Source: Lentibacillus daqui (GTDB lineage Bacteria > Bacillota > Bacilli > Bacillales > Amphibacillaceae). From it: 64,000 nucleotides of DNA. The stretch lies in NCBI RefSeq assembly GCF_027186265.1, contig NZ_CP114176.1, forward strand, positions 2,728,001-2,792,000, given 5' to 3'. Shown piece after piece: positions 8,944-17,097 of this stretch (the first letter of the stretch is position 1; every line of letters begins with the position of its first letter). The notes beneath the pieces were generated by a model. That model was given only the letters and a program-made list of their open reading frames with translations, searched no databases and was not told the DNA's origin. Both the position numbers and the translations under genes were made by a program.

Positions 8944-9096
8944 CTCCCGAGTTGTGCGCGCGCTCTCCCGTCTTTATGCTGTTGTCTCCCGGGTTAGACG
9001 TACGCTCTCCCGTCTTCTCACCGCTGTCTCCCGAGTTAAGGGCGCGCCCTCCCGTCTTCCTGCCTTTGTCTACCGAGTTGGCGCTGTTCTCTCCCG
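8944..9096. repeat. Intergenic tandem array, 21-bp period (CTCCCG core)
   Basis: The core CTCCCG (once CTACCG) starts at 8944, 8965, 8986, 9007, 9028, 9049, 9070 and 9091, an exact 21-base spacing. Two unit types alternate (core followed by TCTT, and core followed by AGTT or GGTT), so a 42-base super-period is also visible. The block is more G+C-rich than its surroundings. It occupies the 416-base gap between the exporter start and the lnrN terminator. It is open in one frame, but has no start site and only simple-repeat residues, so I treat it as noncoding. Confidence 0.85.
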
Positions 9097-9164
9097 TCCC
9101 AAGCTAATTCCGTTCCAGCCCCTCCGCATAATCAAAATTATCAAAAGTCTAAACACACCCATCT

Positions 9165-9204
9165 AAAAATTCTCCACACCGGCCAAACTTGCCGATATGG
9201 AGAA
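9165..9204 (-). terminator. Rho-independent terminator of the ABC-exporter operon
   Basis: On the minus strand TTCTCCA pairs with TGGAGAA around an inner ATCGGC/GCCGGT stem, followed by TTTTT. It begins 9 bases after the stop codon at 9213. Confidence 0.8.
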
Positions 9205-9212
9205 CTCCTCCA

Positions 9213-10355
9213 TTATATAACGCTTCTCGTACTATTATTATGACTAAACTTATAAATCGCAATCAGAAAGAGGGCTGCAGCAAATGCAAATAAGATGAGT
9301 ATATTTAAATACAAGCTGCCAAATGTGCTCCCTTCCTGCAGTTTCGTTAAGGTATCTAACGTCCACCGCTGTGGCAGAAACTCGGATATTTTCTGAATCG
9401 ATTCTGGCATGACTTCTACCGGCCAAAAACAGCCTGATAGCATAACGGTTGGCAAAATCACCAAATTCATCAAAGCCTTGGATGAGCCCCGACTATTGGA
9501 AAATGCCACAATTACCAGTGATGCACCAATAGAAATCAGTGAAAAAATCGCCATAACCACCAGCGCCTTCCAAAACGGAACATTTAAATCGATTTGAAAG
9601 ACATAAGTCAGTAGAACAAGCGTAATGATCACTTGAGCAAACATCACCATCATATTTACGATGATATTGGAAAGAATATATTTCCGTGCTGTAATCGGTG
9701 TCGACAATAATCGAAAGTACGTCCGATTTTCCTTTTCTGCTAAAATGATTTCCGATAAGTTGGCTGCTGACGTCATCATAATCATGATCAAAAACCCAAA
9801 TGAATATAGTGTCGTATTTTTGCTAGTGGATGAATCCGCTAATGTGTTTGTTGTCAATTGAAAATCCGCTTGTTGATAATCTTTATACATGTTTGCAAAC
9901 GTGTCTGGATCTCCATCGGCGGCTTTTCCAAGTGCGGATAAATTATCAATATACTGGTATAAATACGATTTTACAAAACCGGTCACACTTTCTCCTTTGA
10001 TCGATGTTAATCCAATATGGTCTGGGGCTCCGGCCAACACACTTTTTGAATATCCCTGTTCCAAAGTAATGACACCGTCCACCTTCCGTGATGTCACGTT
10101 TTCCGTTATATCACCCTTCTGCAATTCCTTTACCTGAATATTGTCCAATCCTTTTAAAAAGGCAATGGTTTCAGTAGCAATCGATCCTTCATCCTGATTC
10201 ACCACACCAATGGTCATTTCACTCTCCTGCCCGCCCACAGCAAGCAACGCAACCAATATACCCGCAATCGGTGCCGCCAAATATAATAGAATATTCTTCT
10301 TGTATCGAAATGTCGTCCGTAATGTTTTCCCAATTAGCCATAATATATCCCTCAC
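9213..10355 (-). CDS. lnrN: ABC-2 type permease subunit (LnrN-like)
   Basis: 380 residues. An N-terminal anchor helix (LLYLAAPIAGILVALLAV, about 24-41) leads into an extracytoplasmic domain of about 130 residues, then five C-terminal helices (for example FGFLIMIMMTSAANLSEI and LVILPTVMLSGCFWPVEVMP). This is the ABC-2 exporter pattern. Its ATG overlaps the stop of the preceding permease by one base, so the two probably form a heterodimer. Context (two-component pair, ATPase, two permeases) matches the B. subtilis linearmycin-resistance operon lnrJKLMN. The symbol rests on synteny and overall resemblance. Confidence 0.78.
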   Translation of the reverse strand: MRDILWLIGKTLRTTFRYKKNILLYLAAPIAGILVALLAVGGQESEMTIGVVNQDEGSIATETIAFLKGLDNIQVKELQKGDITENVTSRKVDGVITLEQGYSKSVLAGAPDHIGLTSIKGESVTGFVKSYLYQYIDNLSALGKAADGDPDTFANMYKDYQQADFQLTTNTLADSSTSKNTTLYSFGFLIMIMMTSAANLSEIILAEKENRTYFRLLSTPITARKYILSNIIVNMMVMFAQVIITLVLLTYVFQIDLNVPFWKALVVMAIFSLISIGASLVIVAFSNSRGSSKALMNLVILPTVMLSGCFWPVEVMPESIQKISEFLPQRWTLDTLTKLQEGSTFGSLYLNILILFAFAAALFLIAIYKFSHNNSTRSVI

Positions 10356-11473
10356 TATAATCCCTCCCGTCGTCTTAGTGATATCGTTGCAATCAGTAGG
10401 AACAACATTGCAAGACCTATATTCATTCCAATCGCCGGCAGTACGGATGATAGGTCGTTGGCATAAATGGTTTTAAATAGTGCATCATTTTCCCATGTAA
10501 GTGGAGACAAATTGGTGATCACTTGTAACACACCATCAGCATCGTCAATTGGAAAATATGCTCCACCAAAGAAGGAGGCCAATTGAATGACAATCATGAT
10601 TACCATCGCTGGGCCAGCCGGAGTTTTAATTAAAAACGAGAGCCCCAATCCAAAACTTACGGCAAGGATAACTTCGGTCAGCAGTACAAGGAATATCATC
10701 CCCCAATGATCTCCCCAATTCGCGTGGAATACGAGCTTACTAAAAACAACAACCAATGCAACACAAACCATATTAATGACAATGCTGCCTAATACTTTGC
10801 CAATAAAAATGTCACGTTTATGAATCGGCGCAACCATTAATCGACTTGCCGTATTCCATAAACGTTCACTGGTAATCAAACCGCTCGCCGATATTGCCCC
10901 GTATAACGCAATCATTGTTGTCATCACGATCGCATAATAATCCATCGAGCCCGGCTGTTTCGTCGGAAGGATAGCATGATCATTAATATAATCGTGTTTG
11001 GCCGGCGCCGCAAATACAGTATCAGCTTTGTTTGGTGCCACCTTTGTAACCTCGGTTATTAAATTGTACCTGTCTACAAAAGACGCAAGCATCCCCTGTA
11101 AAATACTGCCCTTTATACTGTTTTGATCATTTACAAATAAGTGGAAACCCGCTTGATCAATCGAAACATAACCATCTGCTTTTCCTTGCTTTACTAAGTC
11201 CATTCCGTCTAAACTGTCTTTGACCGGGGTAAAATCAATCCCGGATTCTGCTACTCCCTTCGTAAATGCCTCAAACGGTTGCGTAAGACTATCATTGGTG
11301 TTGTCATACACCACATCCATTTCATCAATCGAAATATCCTCATTAAATGCTCCAGTCAATGCCGTACCAAGCACAAGCATAAGAACAATTGGTAACGCAA
11401 GCATAAATACCAATGTCCGAATGTCGCGAAAGTCATGTTTCATTTCTTTCCAAGCGATTTGCAATATGTTCAT
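10355..11473 (-). CDS. lnrM: ABC-2 type permease subunit (LnrM-like)
   Basis: 372 residues, with the same topology as its partner: a first helix at about 21-40 (TLVFMLALPIVLMLVLGTAL), a large external domain, then five helices including YYAIVMTTMIALYGAISAS and PAMVIMIVIQLASFFGGAYF. The start MNILQIAWKEMKHDFRDIRT has a good AAGGAGG site and lies 17 bases after the ATPase gene. Predicted to form, with the next permease and the ATPase, an exporter that removes membrane-active polyene-type compounds. The substrate is inferred from the lnr relationship. Confidence 0.78.
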   Translation of the reverse strand: MNILQIAWKEMKHDFRDIRTLVFMLALPIVLMLVLGTALTGAFNEDISIDEMDVVYDNTNDSLTQPFEAFTKGVAESGIDFTPVKDSLDGMDLVKQGKADGYVSIDQAGFHLFVNDQNSIKGSILQGMLASFVDRYNLITEVTKVAPNKADTVFAAPAKHDYINDHAILPTKQPGSMDYYAIVMTTMIALYGAISASGLITSERLWNTASRLMVAPIHKRDIFIGKVLGSIVINMVCVALVVVFSKLVFHANWGDHWGMIFLVLLTEVILAVSFGLGLSFLIKTPAGPAMVIMIVIQLASFFGGAYFPIDDADGVLQVITNLSPLTWENDALFKTIYANDLSSVLPAIGMNIGLAMLFLLIATISLRRREGL

Positions 11474-11490
11474 CGGATTACCTCCTTTCC

Positions 11491-12429
11491 TTATGCGTCG
11501 CGTAAATTTCTCCCTGTCAAAGTTAGGAATACGGTTTCCAAATTTGGTTCCTTTTCATCCAGTGTGCGAATTTCGATTTGATTGTTGATAAAATAAGCGA
11601 TAATTTGGTTTAAATTGTTAACACCTAATTCCGTCGTGATTTGCACCGTATTTTCGACTACATTGATGTTTGCTACCCCTTGGATCGCTTGAATGGCCGT
11701 CACATCGATCGCTTCTACGGACTGAACAGTGATAAAAATTAATTTGGAATCAGTAATTAATGATTTCAATTGTTCTTTGGTGCCCTCGGCAATGATTTTT
11801 CCATGATCAATAATTGCAATGCGCGTGCAGATTTCCTCGACCTCTTCCATGTAGTGGCTTGTATAAATAATCGTACAGCCCATCTCATTCAGCTTACGTA
11901 CTGAAGTTAAAATATAATTTCTTGATTGCGGATCAATCCCGACAGTTGGCTCATCCATAATAATCAGCTTAGGTTGATGGGCAATAGCACAAGCGATGTT
12001 GAGCCGACGTTTCATCCCGCCGGAAAATGTTTTCGGATAGCTCTTTTGTTTTTCAGTAAGCCCGACAAATTTCAAAGCTTCTTCCGTTCGATCTTGCAAT
12101 TTCTGCCCGCGCAGACCGTATAAACCGGCGAAAAATCTTACATTCTCATAAGCAGTCAGATCTTCATAAATTGCTAATTCCTGTGGCACCAGCCCAATAT
12201 GTTTCTTAATGAATTCGCTATGTTTACTGGTTTCTTTGCCCAGAATCATGATTGACCCATTATTTTTCCGTAATAAACCCGTGACCATATGAATAACCGT
12301 ACTCTTCCCCGCTCCATTGGATCCAAGAAAGCCGAATATTTCACCCTCGGCAATAGATAGTGACATATTATCAACTGCAATAAAATCACCAAATTTCTTT
12401 GTCAGATCCTTTATCTTCAAAATATTCAT
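11491..12429 (-). CDS. lnrL: ABC transporter ATPase (LnrL-like)
   Basis: 312 residues starting at MNILKIKDLTKKFG, with AGAGGTG just upstream. The open frame extends 23 codons further, but that extension lies beyond the ribosome site and reaches the terminator at 12469, so I exclude it. Walker A GFLGSNGAGKST, Q-loop GLVPQELAIYEDLT, signature SGGMKRRLNIACAI and Walker B LIIMDEPTVGIDP are intact. A C-terminal extension of about 90 residues is typical of drug-resistance ATPases. Powers the two permeases downstream. Confidence 0.88.
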   Translation of the reverse strand: MNILKIKDLTKKFGDFIAVDNMSLSIAEGEIFGFLGSNGAGKSTVIHMVTGLLRKNNGSIMILGKETSKHSEFIKKHIGLVPQELAIYEDLTAYENVRFFAGLYGLRGQKLQDRTEEALKFVGLTEKQKSYPKTFSGGMKRRLNIACAIAHQPKLIIMDEPTVGIDPQSRNYILTSVRKLNEMGCTIIYTSHYMEEVEEICTRIAIIDHGKIIAEGTKEQLKSLITDSKLIFITVQSVEAIDVTAIQAIQGVANINVVENTVQITTELGVNNLNQIIAYFINNQIEIRTLDEKEPNLETVFLTLTGRNLRDA

Positions 12430-12468
12430 CGTTTCACCTCTTTGGCTGATTAACTCTGTTATTAGTAT

Positions 12469-12500
12469 AAAAAAAAGAACGCACCAGCATAAGTGCATTC
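12469..12500 (-). terminator. Terminator between lnrJ and lnrL
   Basis: On the minus strand an 8-pair stem (GAATGCAC with GTGCGTTC, one G-T pair) and an 8-base loop are followed by eight Ts. It lies between the kinase gene and the ABC ATPase, only 40 bases before the ATPase start. A short region after it holds TATACT as a possible -10. Confidence 0.85.
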
Positions 12501-12603
12501 ATTCATTATCTGACATGAAGTTTTTCATGTTTTTTATTTCCAGCCACCGACTAACTTCTGGGCTCGGGGCACGACCGCACAAGTTTCAATGTGAATCCGC
12601 CAG

Positions 12604-12632
12604 ATTGTTTGCGTGCCTGGCACCCAAACAAT
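12604..12632. repeat. REP-like palindrome at the kinase stop codon
   Basis: ATTGTTTG and CAAACAAT flank an inner GTGCC-T-GGCAC, giving a 29-base near-perfect inverted repeat. It begins in the stop codon of the histidine kinase gene. The GTGCC/GGCAC core resembles dispersed palindromes I know from other Bacillaceae; no second full copy was noticed in this window. Confidence 0.5.
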
Positions 12633-13738
12633 TATTGAATCGGCAATAGTGTGGTTACCGAAAATCCATCCTTGCCATCAATGATGATTTTCCCGTCTAA
12701 TGCAGCTGTACGTTCTTCCATGCCGATAATGCCTAACCCTTTTTCGATTTTTTCCGTACCTTGTCCATCATCCTTCACTTCCACTTTAATCAATTTATTT
12801 AGCACCTTCACATCAACCGTAATTTGCGTACTGTTTTCCGCATACTTCAGCGAGTTGGTTAACGCTTCAGTGATGTTCTCTTGAATAATCTTCCATTGAA
12901 ATGAGGTTATCCGTTCCATATTTCCGTTATAGGTGAGAACCGTATGTTTTTCATGCTTGGCAGCAAATTCATCGAGATATAGTTTTAATCGATTAATCCC
13001 GACCTGTTCGGTTGTTGGTTTCATATTTTTCAAGGTCAACCGAATACGCTCAATACCATCCTGTGTAATCCCAATGGCGTTTTGCAACAATTCCTCCGCC
13101 TTTTCCTGGTCTATCTTCAGCAAACGTTTGGTTGCCTCCATTTGGATCAGTGCACCGGTAATCGCATGTCCAATATCATCGTGAATTTGCTGGGAAATAC
13201 GATTTCGTTCTTCCAATTTAAATGTATAGGCAGACTGCTTCATAAACACGTCATTTTCATTGATTTGCTTCATCAATTTATGCTGCGTCACCCGCATCGC
13301 ATCCAATTGCTCTTCACTTTTTACAAGCTTGTGATGATACATTTTTCCCATGGTATATGTAAGAAACGTGTAAACTGCCACCAACATATAGACAGGCTGT
13401 ATTTCAACTGATATGTAAAAGACAGGAATAATAGCAAAAACGAATGGGAGTATCTTCTGGGCGGTCCATTGGTCAAACAATTCAATGATTGATAACGGAA
13501 CCAATAATATAAAAAATGGACTAACATGAATGCTCGCAATGACGGATAACACCATTGAAGCCAGCAAAAATAAGGTAATAAACGTTCGTCGCCTGAATAG
13601 ATGCAAACTAATATTGATACAGATGTAAAGCAACAGTAAAAACACATCCCAGGAAATTCCTGTTGTTTGTTGATAAACAAAGGTTAACACGATAAAGAAA
13701 ATGAGGACGAGTTTATTGATAATGGTCCAGCGTTCCAT
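12632..13738 (-). CDS. lnrJ: NarL-type sensor histidine kinase (LnrJ-like)
   Basis: 368 residues. The first 140 form five or six short membrane helices with almost no external loop, as in intramembrane-sensing kinases. A HisKA_3 domain follows with the phospho-acceptor His in RISQQIHDDIGHAITG, then an HATPase domain ending in GLGIIGMEERTAALDGKI. Only one base separates it from the regulator gene. Predicted to sense a membrane-active antibiotic and phosphorylate the neighbouring response regulator. Confidence 0.85.
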   Translation of the reverse strand: MERWTIINKLVLIFFIVLTFVYQQTTGISWDVFLLLLYICINISLHLFRRRTFITLFLLASMVLSVIASIHVSPFFILLVPLSIIELFDQWTAQKILPFVFAIIPVFYISVEIQPVYMLVAVYTFLTYTMGKMYHHKLVKSEEQLDAMRVTQHKLMKQINENDVFMKQSAYTFKLEERNRISQQIHDDIGHAITGALIQMEATKRLLKIDQEKAEELLQNAIGITQDGIERIRLTLKNMKPTTEQVGINRLKLYLDEFAAKHEKHTVLTYNGNMERITSFQWKIIQENITEALTNSLKYAENSTQITVDVKVLNKLIKVEVKDDGQGTEKIEKGLGIIGMEERTAALDGKIIIDGKDGFSVTTLLPIQ

Positions 13739-13739
13739 C

Positions 13740-14384
13740 TCAATACACGTTTCCTGTTAAATAATAGACAGCAATTTGGGTGCGATGCTTCAAGCCTGTT
13801 TTCCCAAGAATTGTTGTGATGTAATTGGCGACCGTTCCTCCTGAGATATACATATGTTCCGCAATTTCCTTATTGGCGTAACCCTTTGCGATATAACCCA
13901 TAATTTCTAATTCGCGCTCGGTAAACAAATTTTTATCAATCTTTGTCTCCTTTTCTTGTTGGTGTCCACTGGATAAACTGGACTTGATTTTATCAAGCAT
14001 TTCATCCTGGATAATGCTTGTGCCGTGATAAACACTCTTAAGGGCATCACGAATTCGTTCCGGATCATTGTTCTTCAGCAAATACCCTTTGGCACCATTT
14101 TTGATTGCGCCAAGGATATAGTCATCATCATCGAACGTTGTTAAAATAACCGGCTTTGTTTTCGTAGACTCCACAATCTGCTTGGTCGCTTCTACCCCAT
14201 CCATCCGCGGCATCCGTACATCCAATAATGCAATATCCACATCATGTTCCTTGCAATATTCCACAGCCTCTTGCCCGTCATTTACCAGTGCTAGCACTTC
14301 AAACTCTTCATAGGTAGATAAAATGATATTTAAACCTTCACGGATAAATGAGTTGTCATCCGCGATAATAATTTTAATGGGCAT
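13740..14384 (-). CDS. lnrK: NarL/LuxR-family response regulator (LnrK-like)
   Basis: 214 residues starting at MPIKIIIADDNSFIREGL, with GGGAGGGA upstream; an 8-codon in-frame extension is less likely. The receiver domain has the acidic pocket (ADD) and phospho-acceptor Asp in IALLDVRMPRMDG. The C-terminal LuxR helix-turn-helix is LFTERELEIMGYIAKGYANK. First gene of the two-component unit, probably the activator of the downstream ABC exporter. Confidence 0.87.
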   Translation of the reverse strand: MPIKIIIADDNSFIREGLNIILSTYEEFEVLALVNDGQEAVEYCKEHDVDIALLDVRMPRMDGVEATKQIVESTKTKPVILTTFDDDDYILGAIKNGAKGYLLKNNDPERIRDALKSVYHGTSIIQDEMLDKIKSSLSSGHQQEKETKIDKNLFTERELEIMGYIAKGYANKEIAEHMYISGGTVANYITTILGKTGLKHRTQIAVYYLTGNVY

Positions 14385-14420
14385 GCAGTATCCCTCCCGT
14401 TCGTGCATCTTTTATAGAGG

Positions 14421-14623
14421 ATGTTCAAAAAGTCCGGTAAAAATGACATGCCCCTGCAAAAGGGGTATGCCGACGCCTGAGCGCAAGCCCGTTTTTAGTC
14501 GGCCTTCCTTTGAAGAAGCTCGTTGGCTTGCTTTTCCGCTCCTCATGTACCTTTTATGTACACTCCGGTGCTCAAAGCTACGCCGCCTTGAACTTCTCGG
14601 TCCTTTTTATCCTTTTTGAACAC
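14421..14623. mobile_element. MITE-like element with TGTTCAAAAAG terminal inverted repeats
   Basis: About 203 bases bounded by ATGTTCAAAAAGTCCGG on the left and, read inward from the right, GTGTTCAAAAAGGATAAAAA. The interior has a CATGCCCC/GGGGTATG hairpin and no ORF with a start site. The same terminal sequence (GTGTTCAAAAAGT) marks the end of the truncated IS1182-like transposase remnant at 50288. A non-autonomous element moved by such a transposase is the simplest reading. The rest of the 14385-14860 gap holds the promoter at 14793. Confidence 0.6.
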
Positions 14624-14792
14624 TCACTTATACGGAATGTTTCTTGTTACTCAAAATTATAATGGCAATACAGAGGTTTGGCAATTTTGCGTATGCCTGA
14701 AATATGAGCATTCAGAATAGTTCAGCGCTGCTGCATTAAAGAGTAAAAATCTTTGGATCAAACTCTAGCTTTGAAAAAAATTTTGAAGCACC

Positions 14793-14820
14793 TTGATAGT
14801 ATCACCTAAGTCTATATGAT
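14793..14820 (+). promoter_or_regulatory. sigma-A promoter of the methyltransferase gene
   Basis: TTGATA and TATGAT are 16 bases apart, and the transcript would start about 35 bases before the ATG at 14861. Confidence 0.55.
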
Positions 14821-14860
14821 AGGGTAAATATATAGTAAGCATTAAAGGAGATTACCATTC

Positions 14861-15460
14861 ATGTCAAAAGAACATTGGGACAACAGCTTCTCCGATACAG
14901 ATTATGTTTATGGAGAGACTGCAAATGTCTTTATCCAAGATAAAAGCAACATCATCCCGGAACATGCAAAAATTGGCTGCTTTGCGGAAGGTGAAGGCAG
15001 AAATGCAGTTTACCTGGCCACATTAGGTCATGATGTAACAGCATTTGATCAATCAGAAGTTGGCCTGGACAAAACAAATGCATTGGCCGCGAAAAATAAT
15101 GTGGATGTCAAAACAGTAGCGCTTGACCTGACAAAAGAAAAGGTATTAGAAAATCAATTTGATACTGGGATTATGGTATTTGGCCACGTTCCAAAATCTG
15201 ACCAGTCATTTTTTATTAATAGCTTAATCAGCTCCGTCAAACCGGGTGGGTATGTGATGTTTGAAGTATACTCTGAAGAACAACTGGAATACGGAACAGG
15301 TGGACCGCCAGCGAAGGAAATGCTATATGACCCCAAAGATTTACTGAAATGGATCAGTGATTACAAGGTTCTGCATTTCTATTATGGAGAAGCAGAACGG
15401 CATGAAGGGAAAAAGCACAGCGGGGATTGCCATGTAATTCAGGTTGTTTTACAAAAATGA
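14861..15460 (+). CDS. Class I SAM-dependent methyltransferase (TehB-like)
   Basis: 199 residues with an AAAGGAG ribosome site. The SAM pocket motif I is IGCFAEGEGRNAVYLATLGH (about 38-57), followed by the acidic end of strand 2 (VTAFDQSE). This places it in the small TehB/tellurite-resistance-like methyltransferase group. No N- or C-terminal extension. Substrate unknown; it stands alone and convergent with the formamidase cluster. Confidence 0.78.
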   Translation: MSKEHWDNSFSDTDYVYGETANVFIQDKSNIIPEHAKIGCFAEGEGRNAVYLATLGHDVTAFDQSEVGLDKTNALAAKNNVDVKTVALDLTKEKVLENQFDTGIMVFGHVPKSDQSFFINSLISSVKPGGYVMFEVYSEEQLEYGTGGPPAKEMLYDPKDLLKWISDYKVLHFYYGEAERHEGKKHSGDCHVIQVVLQK

Positions 15461-15471
15461 TCACAAAAATG

Positions 15472-15500
15472 GGGAGTAGTGCTGATGTATATCTACTCCC
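15472..15500. terminator. Bidirectional terminator
   Basis: GGGAGTAG pairs with CTACTCCC around a 13-base loop, between two convergent genes. On the minus strand the stem is followed by CATTTTTG; on the plus strand by a weaker T-rich stretch. Confidence 0.65.
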
Positions 15501-15519
15501 TTGGGTTTACCCGGATCCG

Positions 15520-15792
15520 CTATGAATGACCGGCTTGCCAAGGCCTCGATACAGTCGGTTTCCGCTTTCCACCTTTAGGCAGGTCCTTCTTATTTACGAT
15601 CCTCGGTTCCATTCCACGTTCAACTCTCTTTTTCACTCGACTATCCATACGAAAGGTGATCGGTGGCTTAAATAACCGCTTTGCTTTCCGTTTACATTCA
15701 GGGCATTCCGCTTCCCGTTTATTTCCTTTCATCCCTTGATACCATAGAGTGAATTCACCACAACTTTCACAACGAAATGTATAGTTTGCCAT
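15520..15792 (-). CDS. fmdB: FmdB-type zinc-ribbon protein
   Basis: 90 residues. An N-terminal zinc ribbon has CESC (about 8-11) and CPEC (about 31-34), embedded in the FmdB pattern YTFRCESCGEF. The basic C-terminal half (KKRVERGMEP, KGGKRK) could contact nucleic acid. It lies 16 bases after the formamidase, an arrangement known from fmdA-fmdB loci, where FmdB is thought to be regulatory. Confidence 0.75.
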   Translation of the reverse strand: MANYTFRCESCGEFTLWYQGMKGNKREAECPECKRKAKRLFKPPITFRMDSRVKKRVERGMEPRIVNKKDLPKGGKRKPTVSRPWQAGHS

Positions 15793-15808
15793 ACCTTATC
15801 CCTCCGTA

Positions 15809-16987
15809 CTACTTAGGCAAAATATCCTTATTAAAAATATCCTTTGGCAAGGCGATGGTACAACAAGAGTTAGGAATATCCACAACACCGGCCAGATGTC
15901 CTTGCACTGGAGCCGAACCTAATAACATGTATGCCTGTTCACCAGTAAATCCGTGTGATTTCAAGAATTCAATCGCATTTAAACAAGCATTCCGATAAGC
16001 GGTATTTGCATCAAGATACGTTTGTTTGCCACTGAATTCATTTACCGATACCCCTTCAAACACAATAAACTCATTATAATGCGGCATAACCGGTCCTGGT
16101 CTAAATGCGGGATTGTTCTTAATTTGATATTTCGCCATCCCGCCTTTGATTACATCAACACGTAAATCAATCCATCCTGGCATTTCAATACCACCGCAAA
16201 ATGTAATTTCCCCATCTCCTTGAGAAAAGTGCAGGTCACCTACCGAAAGTTTTGCACCATCGACAAATACTGGAAAGTAAACCTTGGAACCTTTGGACAA
16301 CTCCTTAATGTCACAGTTTCCTCCATTTTCCCGGGGTGGAACAGTTCTTGCACCTTCTTTCGCCACACGATCAAAATCTTCACCCCTCAGACTGCCGAGT
16401 ACCGCATTTTCCCTTGTTGGAAGGTTGGCCAGCGGTGGTACACGATTTGGATCACTGTCAACCAGTTCCTGTTCCCTTCTATTCCATTCGTCAAGCATTT
16501 CCTGTGATGGAGCAACACCAATAAGTCCAGGATGAATAATACCGGCAAATTCTACATTTGGCACATGTCTTGATGTCGCATAAATACCATTAAAGTCCCA
16601 AATCGATTTCGCCGCTTCCGGATAATGGTCTGTTAGAAAGCTACCTCCATTTTCTTTGGAAAAAATCCCGTTAAATCCCCATTCATGTGCAGCAAACGTA
16701 CCAATATCCAGAATATCCACGACTAGTAAATCACCTGGTTCTACGCCATTTACATAGACTGGCCCACTAAGCACATGAACTCGGTTTAATTGCACATCAC
16801 GAATATCGGACGGATCATCATTATTACTTATTTGTCCATCCGTCCAATCCAAACATTCCATACGAAACGATTCCCCTGGGTCAACAGAAAACACTGCGGG
16901 TATATCTGGATGCCAACGATTATGTCCCACCATATCCTGCTTATCCATCTTCTTATTCAAATCTACTTTAAAGATCTTTTTGGGCAT
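15809..16987 (-). CDS. fmdA: Acetamidase/formamidase
   Basis: 392 residues from MPKKIFKVDLNKKMDKQ, chosen because AAGGAGATGGAG lies directly upstream; an in-frame extension of 34 codons has no ribosome site. Family features are VEPGDLLVVDILDIG, AHEWGFNGIF, the FAGIIHPGLIGVAPSQ segment and GGNCDIKELSKGSKV. FmdA hydrolyses formamide to formate and ammonia. In this cluster formamide could come from the ureohydrolase at 18667 (see findings). Third gene in the sigma-54-linked cluster. Confidence 0.88.
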   Translation of the reverse strand: MPKKIFKVDLNKKMDKQDMVGHNRWHPDIPAVFSVDPGESFRMECLDWTDGQISNNDDPSDIRDVQLNRVHVLSGPVYVNGVEPGDLLVVDILDIGTFAAHEWGFNGIFSKENGGSFLTDHYPEAAKSIWDFNGIYATSRHVPNVEFAGIIHPGLIGVAPSQEMLDEWNRREQELVDSDPNRVPPLANLPTRENAVLGSLRGEDFDRVAKEGARTVPPRENGGNCDIKELSKGSKVYFPVFVDGAKLSVGDLHFSQGDGEITFCGGIEMPGWIDLRVDVIKGGMAKYQIKNNPAFRPGPVMPHYNEFIVFEGVSVNEFSGKQTYLDANTAYRNACLNAIEFLKSHGFTGEQAYMLLGSAPVQGHLAGVVDIPNSCCTIALPKDIFNKDILPK

Positions 16988-17097
16988 ATCTCCATCTCCT
17001 TCAAACAGTTTATAATAAATGATTGCATTTAAATAAAAGTATGTTTGCAAGGAGAGATTTATGATTGATGCATTCAACCCTAACCACAATCATTCAG

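Noticed and set aside
8681..9166. 161-codon plus-strand ORF across the CTCCCG array
   Set aside because: The reading frame stays open only because the 21-bp repeat keeps phase; there is no ribosome site, and the product is simple repeat residues.
12430..12498. 23-codon extension of the LnrL ATPase
   Set aside because: It starts inside the terminator at 12469-12500 and bypasses the AGAGGTG ribosome site before MNILKIKDL.
12513..12535. Plus-strand terminator-like hairpin (ACATGAA/TTCATGT plus Ts)
   Set aside because: No plus-strand gene ends nearby; left out as a functional call.
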